Below, piece by piece: positions 37,932 through 47,955 of a stretch of 64,000 nt of DNA. The translations under genes and the position numbers were made by a program. The first letter of the stretch is position 1, and each line of letters begins with the position of its first letter. The stretch is from JBAOHV01 sp037045265 (lineage in GTDB: Bacteria > Actinomycetota > Acidimicrobiia > Acidimicrobiales > Microtrichaceae). Below the pieces are notes generated by a model that made no database searches, had not been told where the DNA came from, and worked only from the letters and a program-made list of their open reading frames with translations. The stretch spans positions 14,436 through 78,435 of the forward strand of contig JBAOHV010000036.1 in assembly GCA_037045265.1 (NCBI GenBank), given 5' to 3'.

Positions 37932-39001
37932 ACATGGGCACCTCTCCTCTGCTCTCGGCCGAGATCTCGCTTCGCCTCGGGACGCTCGAGCTGAGCCTGA
38001 ACCTCGAGCTCGAGCCGGGAGAGGTGCTGGCGCTGCTCGGTCCGAACGGTGCGGGCAAGACGACGGTCCTGCGTACTCTTGCCGGCCTGCAGAGCATCGA
38101 TGCCGGGCGGATCGACCTCGACGGTCATGTCGTCGACGACCCGACGTCAGGGGTCTTCGTGCAACCCGAGCACCGACCCGTGGGCGTCGTCTTCCAGGAC
38201 CTCCTGCTGTTCCCCCACCTGAGCATTCTGGACAACGTCGCCTTCGGTCCGCGGGCGAGGGGCGCCGCCAGGTCCTCGGCCCGCGCCGCAGCGGCCGGGT
38301 GGATCGAGCGCGTCGGAATGACCGCTCACGCCGGATCCAAGCCGTCGGCGATCTCGGGTGGTCAGGCCCAGCGGGTCGCGTTGGCCAGGGCACTCGCCAC
38401 CGGGCCGGACCTGCTGCTTCTCGACGAGCCACTCGCCGCCCTCGACGCTGCCTCGAGAGCAACCACCCGACGCGACCTGCGCCGGCACCTCGCGGAGTTC
38501 AGCGGTGCGACCGTCATCGTGTCGCACGACCCGCTCGATGCTCTCGCCCTGGCGGACCGCGTCGTCATCCTCGAGTCGGGCTCGGTTACTCAGACAGGTC
38601 CGATCGCCGAGGTGACCACTCGACCCCGGACCGGGTACGTGGCTGACCTGCTCGGGGTCAACCTCCTCCGAGGCCACGCGGACGCCACGAAGGTCCGGAT
38701 CGAAGGCTCATCGACCGTCGTGACGATCGCCGAGAACCGCAGCGGCCCGACCAACCTGCTCGTGCGACCCCGAGCGGTCGCGCTCCACGGCTCGGCACCC
38801 GACACCAGCGCCCGCAACGTATGGAGTTGCGACGTGACCGGCTTCGACCTGATGGGTGACCACGTCCGCGTTCACCTGGGCGGCGACATCGGCCTCGTCG
38901 CCGACGTGACTCCGGCGGCGGTGGCCGAGCTCGGCCTGGTCGAGGGGTCACACGTGTGGGCGTCGGTGAAGGCCACCGACATAGCTGCCTTCGAGTCCTG
39001 A
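37928..39001 (+). CDS. modC: Molybdate ABC transporter ATP-binding protein
   Basis: A 357-residue ATPase with Walker A GPNGAGKTTVLR, signature ISGGQAQRVALARA, Walker B LLLLDEP followed by LAALD, and switch SHDPLDA. The C-terminal 120 residues contain a TOBE/Mop-like domain (VRPRAVALHG, VWASVKATDIAAF) for molybdate feedback. GTG 37928 overlaps modB; ATG 37934 is equally possible. This completes the modABC operon supplying molybdenum cofactor. Confidence 0.9.
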   Translation: MNMGTSPLLSAEISLRLGTLELSLNLELEPGEVLALLGPNGAGKTTVLRTLAGLQSIDAGRIDLDGHVVDDPTSGVFVQPEHRPVGVVFQDLLLFPHLSILDNVAFGPRARGAARSSARAAAAGWIERVGMTAHAGSKPSAISGGQAQRVALARALATGPDLLLLDEPLAALDAASRATTRRDLRRHLAEFSGATVIVSHDPLDALALADRVVILESGSVTQTGPIAEVTTRPRTGYVADLLGVNLLRGHADATKVRIEGSSTVVTIAENRSGPTNLLVRPRAVALHGSAPDTSARNVWSCDVTGFDLMGDHVRVHLGGDIGLVADVTPAAVAELGLVEGSHVWASVKATDIAAFES

Positions 39002-39033
39002 GGTACGGCGCGCACCGGGTCCGAACGGAGGCG

Positions 39034-39552
39034 CTAGTGGTCCACGCCCTGCGTCATGGCGTCCACCGCCACTGTGGTGGCGATGATGAGAACCGGGTCG
39101 ACGCTCTGGTCGATCTCGACCCCGTACGTCTCGCGAACACGGAACCACTTCTTCGATACCTCGGCGACCCGGTCGCCGTCGCGTTCGATCTCGTACTCGT
39201 GGTCGACGATGTTGCCGTGGACCTTCAGATCATCCCCGCCGTCGACCTCGACCTTGAAGTGGTCGCGGATGCCGACCATCCGCTTGGTGACCGTTGCGGA
39301 GCGGTCACCAAGATCGATCTTCATCTTGTCGCGCACCGTCAGCTTGCGCTCCTTGATCTCGGCAACCTGGTTGCCGGCGGGGTCCTTCAGGATCCAGGTG
39401 TCGCGTATCCGCAGCGCCTTGCCGTCGACGAGGAAGGCACGCTGGCCCGCCTCGTCCTCGATCCAGTAGTCGTCACCCACGCTGAGCAGCCGCTGGCGCA
39501 TCTGGAATCGAAGCAATGGCTGGTCGCCGCCTCGGTTGCGTAGCAGTCCCAT
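39034..39552 (-). CDS. LURP-one-related (tubby-like fold) protein
   Basis: A 172-residue protein of the LURP-one/scramblase-like beta-barrel group: MRQRLLSVGDDYWIEDE, GNQVAEIKERKLTVRDKM in outline, and a hydrophobic final helix (VDPVLIIATTVAVDAM) that fills the barrel. Function in bacteria is unknown. ATG 39552 is chosen, with GGAGAG upstream; earlier in-frame codons are not family-like. It is convergent with modC (33 nt between stops). Confidence 0.7.
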   Translation of the reverse strand: MGLLRNRGGDQPLLRFQMRQRLLSVGDDYWIEDEAGQRAFLVDGKALRIRDTWILKDPAGNQVAEIKERKLTVRDKMKIDLGDRSATVTKRMVGIRDHFKVEVDGGDDLKVHGNIVDHEYEIERDGDRVAEVSKKWFRVRETYGVEIDQSVDPVLIIATTVAVDAMTQGVDH

Positions 39553-39749
39553 CGACACACTCTCCGTCCGGTCGAAGACCGACGCGATTCGTCGCCGGTC
39601 GGGGGCTCCCCCGGCGAATCGTAGGTCCTTGCAGGCATGCACGACGCTGCTGATGTGACCCTCGCTCTAGTCTCAGCGGTCGTCATGGGCTCGGTGAGCA
39701 GGGTGCCGTTCCCGTGTACGACCGAAGCGGCCTTGCCCTCGACTGATCG

Positions 39750-40877
39750 TCACTGAGCGATCGTTACGTTCGGGTCGAGGCCGAGGAATCGCGCGTAGTC
39801 GGCGGCAGCCCGGTCGACACCTTTGCGCTGGCGGGCGTTCAGCTCACCGAACGGAGACACGATCACGTCGACCCGGGTCTTCTTGACCGCGCGCTTCCAT
39901 GTGCCGACGACAGTTCCGTCGTCGACGACGGTCGGGCGGAACACGCCGTTGCTGCCTGGCACGACGAGCTTCATCTGTTCAGCGGTCATGATCGCGGACC
40001 GGTCGCCGTAACCGAGCATGTACTCGTCGAACCCCGACAGCAGCAGGACATCCGACGACTCGTCCGGCGGGTCGATCGACGACCCGTCGAGGGTCTCGGC
40101 GACCGACCGGCTGACGAGCATCTCGCCGAGCTCGGTGGCAACCGGGGACAGGCGTTCGCCGGCCAGGTCGATCGCGCGGCGAACGTCCGCGGCGGGCAGC
40201 GCCGCCCAGCGTCCGAGCTCCTTGCGAGCGGCCGGGCCGTGGCTGTCGAAGTAGCGGAAGGCGATCTCGGCCAACGACTCGTCGCGCGACAGGTCGTTGT
40301 GATCGTCGACCCATCGATCGAGGGCTACGAAGGTCTGCTCCTTGCCGGCCTGCGGGCCGATGCACGTTGCACCGTGCTGTGATGCGAACCACAGCAGGTG
40401 GTAGCCGTGGCTGGTGTCGGTCATCACGCCGGCGTCCTCGAGCAGCCGGGTGCACTCCGAACGGGTCACCGGCTCGCCGTCTGCCAGTGCATCACGCAGG
40501 ATGCCGATCGCGGCGACCGCGTCGTCCTCACTGAGACCGAGGAACTCGCGTCGCCGTTCGACGCCCTTGAATGCCGATGTCCGACCCAGTGCCACCATCC
40601 ACCTGGCATCACTGGCGGGCACGAAGTGGATCGTGCCCCGCATCGGCCAGGTGCGCAGGATCTGGCCATGCGCTGTCGCGGCCTGCACCGCGCCCTCCTC
40701 CAGCGAGGTGGAGCGCAACCCGATCGACCACTCGCCGCTCCACAGCTCCTGGGACTGCAACGCCCCCATGTGGGTGACCACCTGGGCGGCAGTCGCTTCG
40801 GAACGCGACGAGAGCCAGTGATTTCGGAGTCGAAGCCTTCGGATGTCGCTGGTGCTCAGCGGTCGTCGGGGCGTCAT
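39750..40877 (-). CDS. Winged-helix DNA glycosylase-like protein (AlkZ/YcaQ family)
   Basis: A 375-residue HTH_42 protein. The family is known from AlkZ and YcaQ, glycosylases that remove alkylated or crosslinked bases. It shows the early QxQ motif (GALQSQELWSG), WPMRGTIHFVPASDARWM in outline, and the C-terminal domain with LLSGFDEYMLGYGDR and VGTWKR. QxQ is the catalytic motif in studied members, so activity on damaged DNA is plausible; many members are uncharacterised. ATG 40877 is leaderless from TAGTCT, 6 nt upstream. Confidence 0.8.
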   Translation of the reverse strand: MTPRRPLSTSDIRRLRLRNHWLSSRSEATAAQVVTHMGALQSQELWSGEWSIGLRSTSLEEGAVQAATAHGQILRTWPMRGTIHFVPASDARWMVALGRTSAFKGVERRREFLGLSEDDAVAAIGILRDALADGEPVTRSECTRLLEDAGVMTDTSHGYHLLWFASQHGATCIGPQAGKEQTFVALDRWVDDHNDLSRDESLAEIAFRYFDSHGPAARKELGRWAALPAADVRRAIDLAGERLSPVATELGEMLVSRSVAETLDGSSIDPPDESSDVLLLSGFDEYMLGYGDRSAIMTAEQMKLVVPGSNGVFRPTVVDDGTVVGTWKRAVKKTRVDVIVSPFGELNARQRKGVDRAAADYARFLGLDPNVTIAQ

Positions 40878-40883
40878 TTCGCC

Positions 40884-40889
40884 AGACTA
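40884..40889 (-). promoter_or_regulatory. -10 box TAGTCT, leaderless promoter
   Basis: On the minus strand TAGTCT ends 6 nt before ATG 40877, so the transcript starts at the A of the start codon. Confidence 0.5.
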
Positions 40890-40899
40890 CGTACGGCCC

Positions 40900-41529
40900 C
40901 TACTCCTCGACGATCACCTCGGCGTACATGCCCTGGGTGAAGTGGGGAGGACCGTCGCCGGCGCCCGTCGTGGGCGGAGCGTCGGATTGCTCCTGCATCG
41001 CTGCCATCATCGCGGCCGGATCGGCACCGACAGGGATCGCACAGAAGACGCCGTAGCGGCCGGGTTCGCTGAACGTTCCGTCTCCGACAGCGGGAATCAT
41101 CTCGGCGTCACCAGGAGCACGAACCAGGACCATTGCCGGCATGGCATCGCCGAAGATCGCGTCTGCCTCGGCCTCGGGCAGTTGGGTGATCTCCTCCACC
41201 GAGCGGGTCTCGCTGTCTGGGATTCGCATGGCTACCAGTTCGTGCAGCTCGGTCTGCGAGCTGTTCTCGAGCGTCAGCCTGGTGCCGACCTTCACGGTCT
41301 CGGGAAGCCCGACGAACTTGTAGTCCTCGGCGGTGACGGTGACGGACTCGCCGTCGGGCATCGAGTCGTCGGAATCGGTCCCCACAGTTGTTTCGGTGTT
41401 GTCCTCGGAGGCCGAGTCGCCGTCGTCGTCGCTGCATGCGGCGCCGCCCAACAGCACGAGGAGGGCAACGGTCCCCGCCGCAGCCATCTGTCCGAGCCGC
41501 CGCCGATCATCGATCTGGTGTGCTCCCAT
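40900..41529 (-). CDS. Cupredoxin-like (plastocyanin/azurin-type) lipoprotein
   Basis: A 209-residue lipoprotein. The signal ends in GGAAC near residue 32, followed by an acidic low-complexity linker. The mature domain has the pattern of a type 1 copper protein: a His in ELHELV, Cys in YGVFCAIP, then His and Met in PHFTQGM. It would carry electrons at the cell surface. The insertion between Cys and the second His is longer than in classical plastocyanin. ATG 41529 has GGGGGT 8 nt upstream. It is followed after 22 nt by the AlkZ-like gene, which has its own promoter. Confidence 0.7.
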   Translation of the reverse strand: MGAHQIDDRRRLGQMAAAGTVALLVLLGGAACSDDDGDSASEDNTETTVGTDSDDSMPDGESVTVTAEDYKFVGLPETVKVGTRLTLENSSQTELHELVAMRIPDSETRSVEEITQLPEAEADAIFGDAMPAMVLVRAPGDAEMIPAVGDGTFSEPGRYGVFCAIPVGADPAAMMAAMQEQSDAPPTTGAGDGPPHFTQGMYAEVIVEE

Positions 41530-41593
41530 CCGAACCACCCCCATGTCCTGCGAGCGCCCACCGACAACCCATATCATGCGCTACGCAACTACT

Positions 41594-42463
41594 CTAGCCC
41601 AGGTGGACTGGGTTGGGAACCGTCTCGACTCGCCCGGTCTCATCCTGCGACGCCAGGCCGAAGGCGAAGCTCGACGAGTGGATCCCCGCGTTCATGACGT
41701 CGGTCTCGTGATAGGTCCTGGTCCCCGCGTCGTGCTCCGCTGCACCGACCGCCACCAGCAGCGGGACGAGGTGGTCTTCGGCCGGATGGCTCAGGCGTGC
41801 ACCTGGCGCTTGGTCCCAGTGGGTCAGCTCTGTCGAGCGGACGGCCACGTCGCCGTCGACGAGGACGTCGTTGAGCCATCCGGAGAAGTCCCTCGACGGC
41901 ACCGCCCCGGAACGATTCATGGCCCCCATGTTGTGGTAGCTGTAGCCACTCCCGACTATCAGCACTCCTTCGTCGCGCAGTGGTGCCAGTGCGCGGCCGA
42001 CGGCCAGGTGTTCCTCCGGGTCGTATCCGTGGCGCAGCGAGAGCTGCAGCACCGGCACGTCGGCGTCGGGATACATCACGTACAGCGGCGCGAACACACC
42101 GTGGTCGAAACCGCGAGCCGGATCGGAGCGGTTGGCCACGCCGGCACCGTCGAGCAGTTCCGCGACTCGGGTGGCCACCTCGGGTGATCCCGGTGCTGGG
42201 TACTGGATCCGGTAGGTGAAGTCGGGGAACCCGCCGTAGTCGTAGTACATCGACGGGTTGGCGCTGGCCTGGATCGTGAACTGCGATTCCTCCCAGTGAC
42301 CCGACACCACGAGCACCGCGCGTGGGGTGACGCCGACCTGAGTGGGGATCGCCTGGAGGGAAGCCTCCAGCAAGGTCAGGTCGAACGGCATCATGTCCTT
42401 CATCCAGGGCCAGGGTCCTCCGCCGTGGGAGATGAAGTAGGTGGGGAGCCGAGTGTCAGTCAT
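41594..42463 (-). CDS. DODA/YgiD-type extradiol ring-cleavage dioxygenase
   Basis: A 289-residue class III extradiol dioxygenase-like protein related to 4,5-DOPA dioxygenase and E. coli YgiD. Metal ligands and active-site residues are visible: YFISHGGGP (first His), SGHWE, and GFDHGVFAPL; a final metal His is likely near YHETDV. It would open a catechol ring. ATG 42463 is the start used by the family, and the earlier in-frame codons are not conserved. It faces a MarR gene across a 90-nt gap with a palindromic operator, so MarR probably controls it. Confidence 0.83.
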   Translation of the reverse strand: MTDTRLPTYFISHGGGPWPWMKDMMPFDLTLLEASLQAIPTQVGVTPRAVLVVSGHWEESQFTIQASANPSMYYDYGGFPDFTYRIQYPAPGSPEVATRVAELLDGAGVANRSDPARGFDHGVFAPLYVMYPDADVPVLQLSLRHGYDPEEHLAVGRALAPLRDEGVLIVGSGYSYHNMGAMNRSGAVPSRDFSGWLNDVLVDGDVAVRSTELTHWDQAPGARLSHPAEDHLVPLLVAVGAAEHDAGTRTYHETDVMNAGIHSSSFAFGLASQDETGRVETVPNPVHLG

Positions 42464-42510
42464 GGCGATCGCCCTCATTGCCTCGATGTTCAGGGAGCGA
42501 TCAATCAACC

Positions 42511-42526
42511 ACTTGACCGTTCAAGT
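42511..42526. promoter_or_regulatory. MarR-type operator palindrome
   Basis: ACTTGA-CCGT-TCAAGT is a perfect 6-bp inverted repeat with a 4-nt centre, midway between the divergent dioxygenase and MarR genes. The spacing is typical of MarR-family sites. Confidence 0.65.
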
Positions 42527-42539
42527 CATTCCCAGCCGA

Positions 42540-42545
42540 TATGGT
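42540..42545 (+). promoter_or_regulatory. -10 box TATGGT, leaderless promoter of the MarR gene
   Basis: TATGGT ends 7 nt before GTG 42553. This makes GTG 42553 the start and rules out the ATG inside the box at 42541. Confidence 0.5.
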
Positions 42546-42552
42546 CGGGGAC

Positions 42553-43053
42553 GTGACCACTTCCGACAGCGAACCGCGATGGCTCGACGACCAGGAGATG
42601 CGGTCGTGGCTCGCCCTGGTGAGCCTGTTCATCAGGTTGCCAGCGGCGCTCGACGCTCAGCTCCGACACGATGCCGGAATCAGCCATTTCGAGTATCAGG
42701 TCCTGGCGGGGCTGTCGATGAGCGACGGTCGCACGATGCGCATGAGCTCACTGGCCGAGCTTGCCGACGGGTCGCTGTCGAGGCTTTCACACACGATGAC
42801 GCGCCTCGAGAAACGCGGATGGGCGTTGCGCACCCCAGACCCCGTCGACGGTCGCTTCACCGTCGCCAAGCTGACTGACGACGGCATGGCGAAGGTCGTC
42901 GCCACCGCACCGGGTCACGTAGCTGCCGTCCGACGACACGTGTTCGACCCCTTGACGAAGCGTCAGGCCGGCCAGCTGGACGCGATCGCCCGACGCATCC
43001 TGGGCACGATCGGTCCGGGCCTCGACGATCCGCCATGGATGGAGCGTCCCTGA
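42553..43053 (+). CDS. MarR-family transcriptional regulator
   Basis: A 166-residue MarR winged-helix protein. The dimerisation helix LALVSLFIRLPAALDAQL and ISHFEYQVLAGLS come first. The recognition region is SLAELADGSLSRLSHTMTRLEKRGW in outline, then the wing DPVDGRFTVAKLTDDG. It is divergently paired with the extradiol dioxygenase and probably represses both genes until a phenolic ligand binds. The start is set by the -10 box upstream. Confidence 0.85.
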   Translation: MTTSDSEPRWLDDQEMRSWLALVSLFIRLPAALDAQLRHDAGISHFEYQVLAGLSMSDGRTMRMSSLAELADGSLSRLSHTMTRLEKRGWALRTPDPVDGRFTVAKLTDDGMAKVVATAPGHVAAVRRHVFDPLTKRQAGQLDAIARRILGTIGPGLDDPPWMERP

Positions 43054-43200
43054 TCCTCACCGAAGGTCGAGCCGCATGAGCACCCGGGGGAAGCCGTCGA
43101 GAACCGATGTCGCATCCGCGGCACGAACGAGTCCGGCCCGGCCCGGAAGACAACGCGAGCCGGTATCGAGGCGATGACCCCCGACACCAGCTCGCCCTGC

Positions 43201-43494
43201 TCAGGGCTGGATTCGATAGTTCTCGAGGTCGGACTCGATGACCTGGACCGGTGCCGCAACTCCGACTTCTCCCAGCGCCGCGCCAAGCCGTCCGGCCATG
43301 AAGACTTCCTGATCGGCCTTCGTCTCCCACACCTCGGAGACCAGCCAGCCGCTGCCGGTTGGACCTGCGCTGTGCATGAGCATGCCCGCAGGCCAGTCAC
43401 CCGAACCGTCTGCTTCTATTCCCAGCTTCGCGTTCACTGCCCAGTAGTCCTCGACGGATACTTCGTCGAAGACCAACACCACCCCGTATGCCAT
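43201..43494 (-). CDS. Antibiotic-biosynthesis-monooxygenase-fold (dimeric alpha+beta barrel) protein
   Basis: A 97-residue ferredoxin-like-fold protein: GVVLVFDEVSVEDYWAVNAKLG at the start in outline, WLVSEVWETKADQEVFM in the middle. The pattern fits small ABM-domain proteins that act as dimers. No catalytic residue can be named. ATG 43494 has AGGGGG upstream. The 147 bp between it and the MarR gene hold nothing I can identify. Confidence 0.65.
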   Translation of the reverse strand: MAYGVVLVFDEVSVEDYWAVNAKLGIEADGSGDWPAGMLMHSAGPTGSGWLVSEVWETKADQEVFMAGRLGAALGEVGVAAPVQVIESDLENYRIQP

Positions 43495-43635
43495 GACGTC
43501 CCCCTGACCTCACGTCCAAGTCTCCGCCCGAGGTCCTGGTTGGTCAACGGTGCAGGTGCGGGACTGCCGCACGCCCGGAATGGAGCTTGGCCCAACACCT
43601 GAGAACCCGTCAGCTGCACAACGACGAGGTCTTCT

Positions 43636-45280
43636 TCAGGGTCGCCGAAGGGTCCCGAGCGGAGCGACGAAGAACTGCGCCGGGCTCACGACGAGCTCGT
43701 CGATGGTTGCCTGCACCCAGATCTCGAAGATGGCCCTTCCGCCGAATCTCGTGCGGATGAGATCCGAGAGCTCGCCCTCGCCGGATTCGGCCGCTGCAGC
43801 AGTCAGATCGAACGCACCCTCGAGCATTCGCGGTCGGTGGTCCAGTCCCGGCGAGCGTGGCTCCAGGCGGAGGCCGTCGGTCGTGTACATGAGGATCTCG
43901 TAGCTCCGGCCACTCGGTGAGCGCAGGACGAGATCGTGGCGGGTCTGGGCCCAGTCGAAGTCCTTGATCCGAGCAGTCCAACCACCACCCAAGGACCCTT
44001 CGAAGTCCAGCCCGCTCGGCGCTGCGAGCACGACCGCCGACTGATCGACGCGGGGATCGGCATCGGCGAGCACCGGCATCTCGAGCGGCAGATCGGTGAC
44101 GGTGAACTCCCATCCGCTCGCGGCCAGATCTTTGCTCCAGAAGCCGGTTCGGCCGTCGCGACGGCCTTCGACGCGCAGCTCCCGGTCCTCCATCGTCGGC
44201 CCTGTCTGGGAGATGGAGATCCGCGCCGTGACTTCACCGGGGATCTTCGACTGGTGTTGCCATTCCTCCGCCGGCAGCGAGATCGCGGCATACGCTGCGT
44301 TGGTCCTCTCCTCCCACTGGTTCGGGGCCGATGGCAGGTCGCCCTGGTCCTGCCAGGTGTAGCGACCAGGGATGTGGTTCGCGCCTGCGAGATCCAGGTC
44401 GTACTTGCGCGTGTACATGTCTCCGAAGCGGCCCATCACGAACGTGACCGAACCGGATCCCGAGATCGACTCGGACACGAAGCGCCCTGCCAGGGGACCG
44501 CCTATCTCGTAGCTGAGGTCGGCCGGAAGCCAAGGGTCCTGAAAAACGATTCCGGGAACCACCACCGGTCAGGCTGACCAGCTGCACCAGCCCGGCGGTG
44601 GTCGGGTGTCGGTACCCCTTGGCGTCGACGAAGCTCTCCGACATCCGGTGGCTGATGGCCCACTTGCCCTCGGCCAGAGCCTCGGCGGGCACCTTCATTC
44701 CGGGCCACAGCCAGATCGGCGCGCCGTAGGAGCGGGTCCAGTTCCACAACATCGGACCCGACAGCAGGTTGTCGAGCGAGTAGATCCAGCCGTCCGGATC
44801 GAGGACCACCGCCATGTTCGAGTCGACCGACACCGAGACGATGTGGCCGTCCAAGCAGTCCGGCGTGCGCACCTTGCGCCACAGCGCACCCGAACCACGT
44901 GGTCGCGTGTAGAGCGAACCGTCGCCGATCGCGAACTCCGCATAGCTGTTGAACCCAGCGGTGTTGTCACGCAGATCGACCCGTACAGGCAGATCGAGCC
45001 CTTCCGGTGCCGGTGCCAGTTCGTCGAACTCGGAGAGGCCCTTGATGCTCGGCAGCGGGAGGAACAGCCCGGGGAGCGGCATGATGATCTGGTTCGTGCC
45101 GATCCGGGGAACACAGGACCGCGGCTGGTCCGGTCCGGGGACCGAACTCGGCGCACAAGCGACCAGGAACAGCGCGACCACGAGCAAAGCCCCGACCGCC
45201 CGCGCTCCAGGGTCAGGGCGGCCCTTCTCCTGCGCTGCATCGGAGCCCTGTGATCCGTCGCGGTTCTTTCGAGCTCGCAT
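43636..45280 (-). CDS. Large lipoprotein of unknown function (one frame break)
   Basis: I do not recognise this protein. The restored product is about 547 residues. A signal peptide ends in LVACAP, a Pro-rich proximal region follows (IIMPLPGLFLPLPSIKG), and the rest is a mostly beta protein with Trp-rich segments (LWNWTRSYGAPIWLWPGM). One extra base near 44560-44570 breaks the frame; removal gives VSLTVVVPGIVFQDPW. ATG 45280 has GGAGG 9 nt upstream. It lies 40 nt after the GH27 gene on the same strand, so it may be part of an exported glycan-processing set. Confidence 0.6.
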
Positions 45281-45319
45281 CACTCCCACCTCCCCCAACC
45301 GGCCTGACGGCCGGCTTCA

Positions 45320-46672
45320 CTACTCCTCTTCGAGCCTGAGGATCACCAGTCCGTGAGCCGGCACCGTGCTCGACACCTGGTGGTCGGTCGACGGTAGGTC
45401 GGCCCTGTTCGACGCGTCACGGACGGTCCAGGTTCCGTTGGGCACGCCCACCTCCTCGAGCGTCGCAGCCATGTCCACCGGCGCGTCGGTCTTGTTGAAC
45501 AGCGCGACGGCGTATCCCCCGTCGTCGAGCGGCCGGGACCAGACCTCGGTCCGAGCCCAGACCTCACCCTCGCCCACCCGGACTCGACGGGCCTGTTGCC
45601 CGAGCGGATCCTGGTCGATCTCGACGACCTCTTCGTTCGACAGGGCGTCGAGCACCTCCGGCGAGAGGTTGTCCAAGTCGGTACCGATCATCAACGGCGC
45701 CGCGAGCATCGCCCACATGCCCACATGCGAGCGGATCTCGTCGGGCGTCATGTCGCCGTTGCCGACCTGGAGCATGTCGGGGTCGTTCCAACCGCCGGGT
45801 CCCGCGTAATCGGCCAGGTCGGCCTGTGAGTCGATGATTCCGGCCACAGTCAACCAGTGCGGCGTGATGTCGCCGGTGGTCCGCCACAGGTTGGCGATGC
45901 CGGGCGCCCAGGTCCATGGTTGGGTCTTGCCGTACTCGGAGATGCTGTAGACGATCGGCCGGTCGAGTCGCCTCAGTTCGTCGCGCATCTGGGTGAACGC
46001 CGCGACGCGCTCGAGCCCGTCGTTGACGTCTGCATCGCACCAGTCGTACTTGAGGTAGTCGGCCTCGATCGCCTCGAGCATCTCGGCATCCTGTCGCTCG
46101 TGTCCGAGGCTGCCGATGCCTTCGGCCTGGTACCCGTCCCAGGTCATCGCACACGTAGTGGAGCCCGGAACCAGGTAGAGACCGAACTTCAGGCCTTTGT
46201 CGTGGATGTAGTCGGACAGCGCCTTCATCCCCGACGGGAACGTCTCGGGATTGGCAACCAACTCGCCCGAGGCATCGTGTGCCGGCGCCTGCCAGCAGTC
46301 GTCGACGACGACGTACTCGTAGCCGACGTCGTCGAGCCCGTGCTCCACGATCGCATCGGCTGCACGCTTGACCACGTCTTCGGTCAGGTCGTGGCACCGG
46401 ACCTGGTTCCAGCTGTTCCACCCCATCGGTGGAATGGCCGCGAGCATCACCGGTTCTTCCGGGTCCACCTGGCCAACAGCGGTGGTGGTCGGCTCCCGGG
46501 AGTCAACCGGGTCCGAGCCCTTCTCGGTCGAGTCCGAGCAGGCAGAGAGGATGAGGGATCCGCAGAGCAGCACCGCCCCGATCAGCGCCAGCGGGTCCGT
46601 CGACCGTCCTCGGGGGTCGGTCCCGGCGGGTTGCGCCGGAGATTGTTCGCTGGGTCGAGTTCTCAAGGTCAT
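45320..46672 (-). CDS. Glycoside hydrolase family 27 (alpha-galactosidase-like) lipoprotein
   Basis: A 450-residue surface enzyme. Signal and lipobox (LILSAC) are followed by a short linker and a GH27/clan D TIM barrel. It shows PPMGWNSWNQ at the start, DDCWQ, the nucleophile Asp in YLKYDWC, and the acid/base Asp region GPGGWNDPDMLQVG. A C-terminal beta domain follows (WSRPLDDGGYAVALFNK). It removes terminal alpha-galactose or alpha-N-acetylgalactosamine. ATG 46672 overlaps the sialidase stop by ATGA, so the two glycosidases are co-translated. Confidence 0.9.
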   Translation of the reverse strand: MTLRTRPSEQSPAQPAGTDPRGRSTDPLALIGAVLLCGSLILSACSDSTEKGSDPVDSREPTTTAVGQVDPEEPVMLAAIPPMGWNSWNQVRCHDLTEDVVKRAADAIVEHGLDDVGYEYVVVDDCWQAPAHDASGELVANPETFPSGMKALSDYIHDKGLKFGLYLVPGSTTCAMTWDGYQAEGIGSLGHERQDAEMLEAIEADYLKYDWCDADVNDGLERVAAFTQMRDELRRLDRPIVYSISEYGKTQPWTWAPGIANLWRTTGDITPHWLTVAGIIDSQADLADYAGPGGWNDPDMLQVGNGDMTPDEIRSHVGMWAMLAAPLMIGTDLDNLSPEVLDALSNEEVVEIDQDPLGQQARRVRVGEGEVWARTEVWSRPLDDGGYAVALFNKTDAPVDMAATLEEVGVPNGTWTVRDASNRADLPSTDHQVSSTVPAHGLVILRLEEE

Positions 46673-47941
46673 CCAACCAACAGGTCGGCGCCGAAGGTGG
46701 CGAAATCGATGCGTTCGTTGGCCTTCGCGTCGCCGGTCTCGAGAAGCACACCGACGACCCCGCCGGGCAGTGCCACCAGGTCCGAGTAGGCCGCCGGGCC
46801 AGGCCCGACCAGGAACCCCTCGGACCAGGTCACACCGTCGTCCGCCGAGGTCCTGACCCGCAGGTCGATCCGCTCCTGGGTGTCGGAGGGGCCCGACAAC
46901 AACAGGGTTCCGGATGCGCCCCCGGGAGCATCTTCCCCATCGGTGCCCGCGAACCACAGCATCGACGCCTGCACGACCGGCATCACAAGCCCTACCTGAT
47001 CGGCGAACGGTGCCACGAACGACTCGCCGCCGTCGGTCGACGTCGTACGCAGGCGGTGCCACTCGTCCGATCCGTCCTGATCACGGGCCGAGACCACGAT
47101 CGTCCCGTCCGGGGAGCGCGGCCGCGGTCGCCTCGTTGGGGTGCAGCGGCCCGCCCTGCGGCGTGTCGCTCGCCCCGATCCGCCATGTCTCCCCGCCATC
47201 GTCGCTCAGCAACAGGTGGGCGCCGTAGTTGAGCGCGCCGTCCGAGTGGTTCGCCGCGGCGACCATCCGTCCCGCGTGTGGACCGGACTGGATCTGGAAG
47301 GCGTGACCTGGGCCGACGCTGTACCACCGCCAGTCCGGCGCCTTGACCGACTCGGTGATGTCGACTGGCTCCGACCAGGTCTCGCCGTTGTCATCGCTGG
47401 TGAGCAGGTACTCGCGGCTCGTGTCCGCACCGGTACCGGTCAGGATCTCGACCTCGCTGTCGGTGCCTGCCTTGTAGGTCGCCAACAGGACCACACGCCC
47501 CGACTCCGAATCGACCACCGGTGATGCGTTGCCGATGAAGTTCGACTCCATGTCGGCGACCACCTGCAGCTCACCCCAGGTGCTTCCCCCGTCGCTGGAA
47601 CGCTTGGCGAGCAGGTCGACATTGCCGTCGTCGGCAGCGCCCGAGACGCGGCCCTCGGCAAACGCGATCAGCGTGCCGTCGGCTGCCTCGATCACCGCCG
47701 GGATGCGGTAAGAGGCGTAGCCGTCCTCCCCCGAACGGAACACCGTCGTCGATTCAAGTGCCTGGTCCGAGTTGTCGACGGTGGTCGTCGTGGCCTTCTC
47801 GGGCCCGGTGGTCGACGTCGCCGCCTCGTCGGTGTCGCTCGACGAGCATGCCGCAACGGACACGGTCAGCGACGCGATCGCCGCGACGAGGACACCGCGG
47901 CGGACGTGTCGACGGACTGCTATGGGTTGACCGAAGGACAT
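46669..47941 (-). CDS. BNR-repeat exo-alpha-sialidase, lipoprotein (one frame break)
   Basis: About 423 residues. A signal to VAACSSS is followed by a six-bladed propeller. It shows the RIP motif (YRIPAVI) with the first triad Arg and several Asp boxes: SSDGGSTW, TSDDNGETW, LSDDGGETW, TSTDGGESF and TSADDGVTW. It would release terminal sialic acid from glycoconjugates. One extra base near 47106-47116 (CTCCCCGG) breaks the frame in blade four; removal gives AALPDGTIVVSARD. It is coupled to the GH27 gene. Together they suggest stepwise removal of sialic acid and then galactose from host-type glycans. Confidence 0.85.
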
Positions 47942-47955
47942 TCGGCAAGTGTGGT

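Noticed and set aside
43054..43200. Possible small gene between the MarR gene and the ABM-fold gene
   Set aside because: A short minus-strand frame of about 35 codons exists but has no start or ribosome site.
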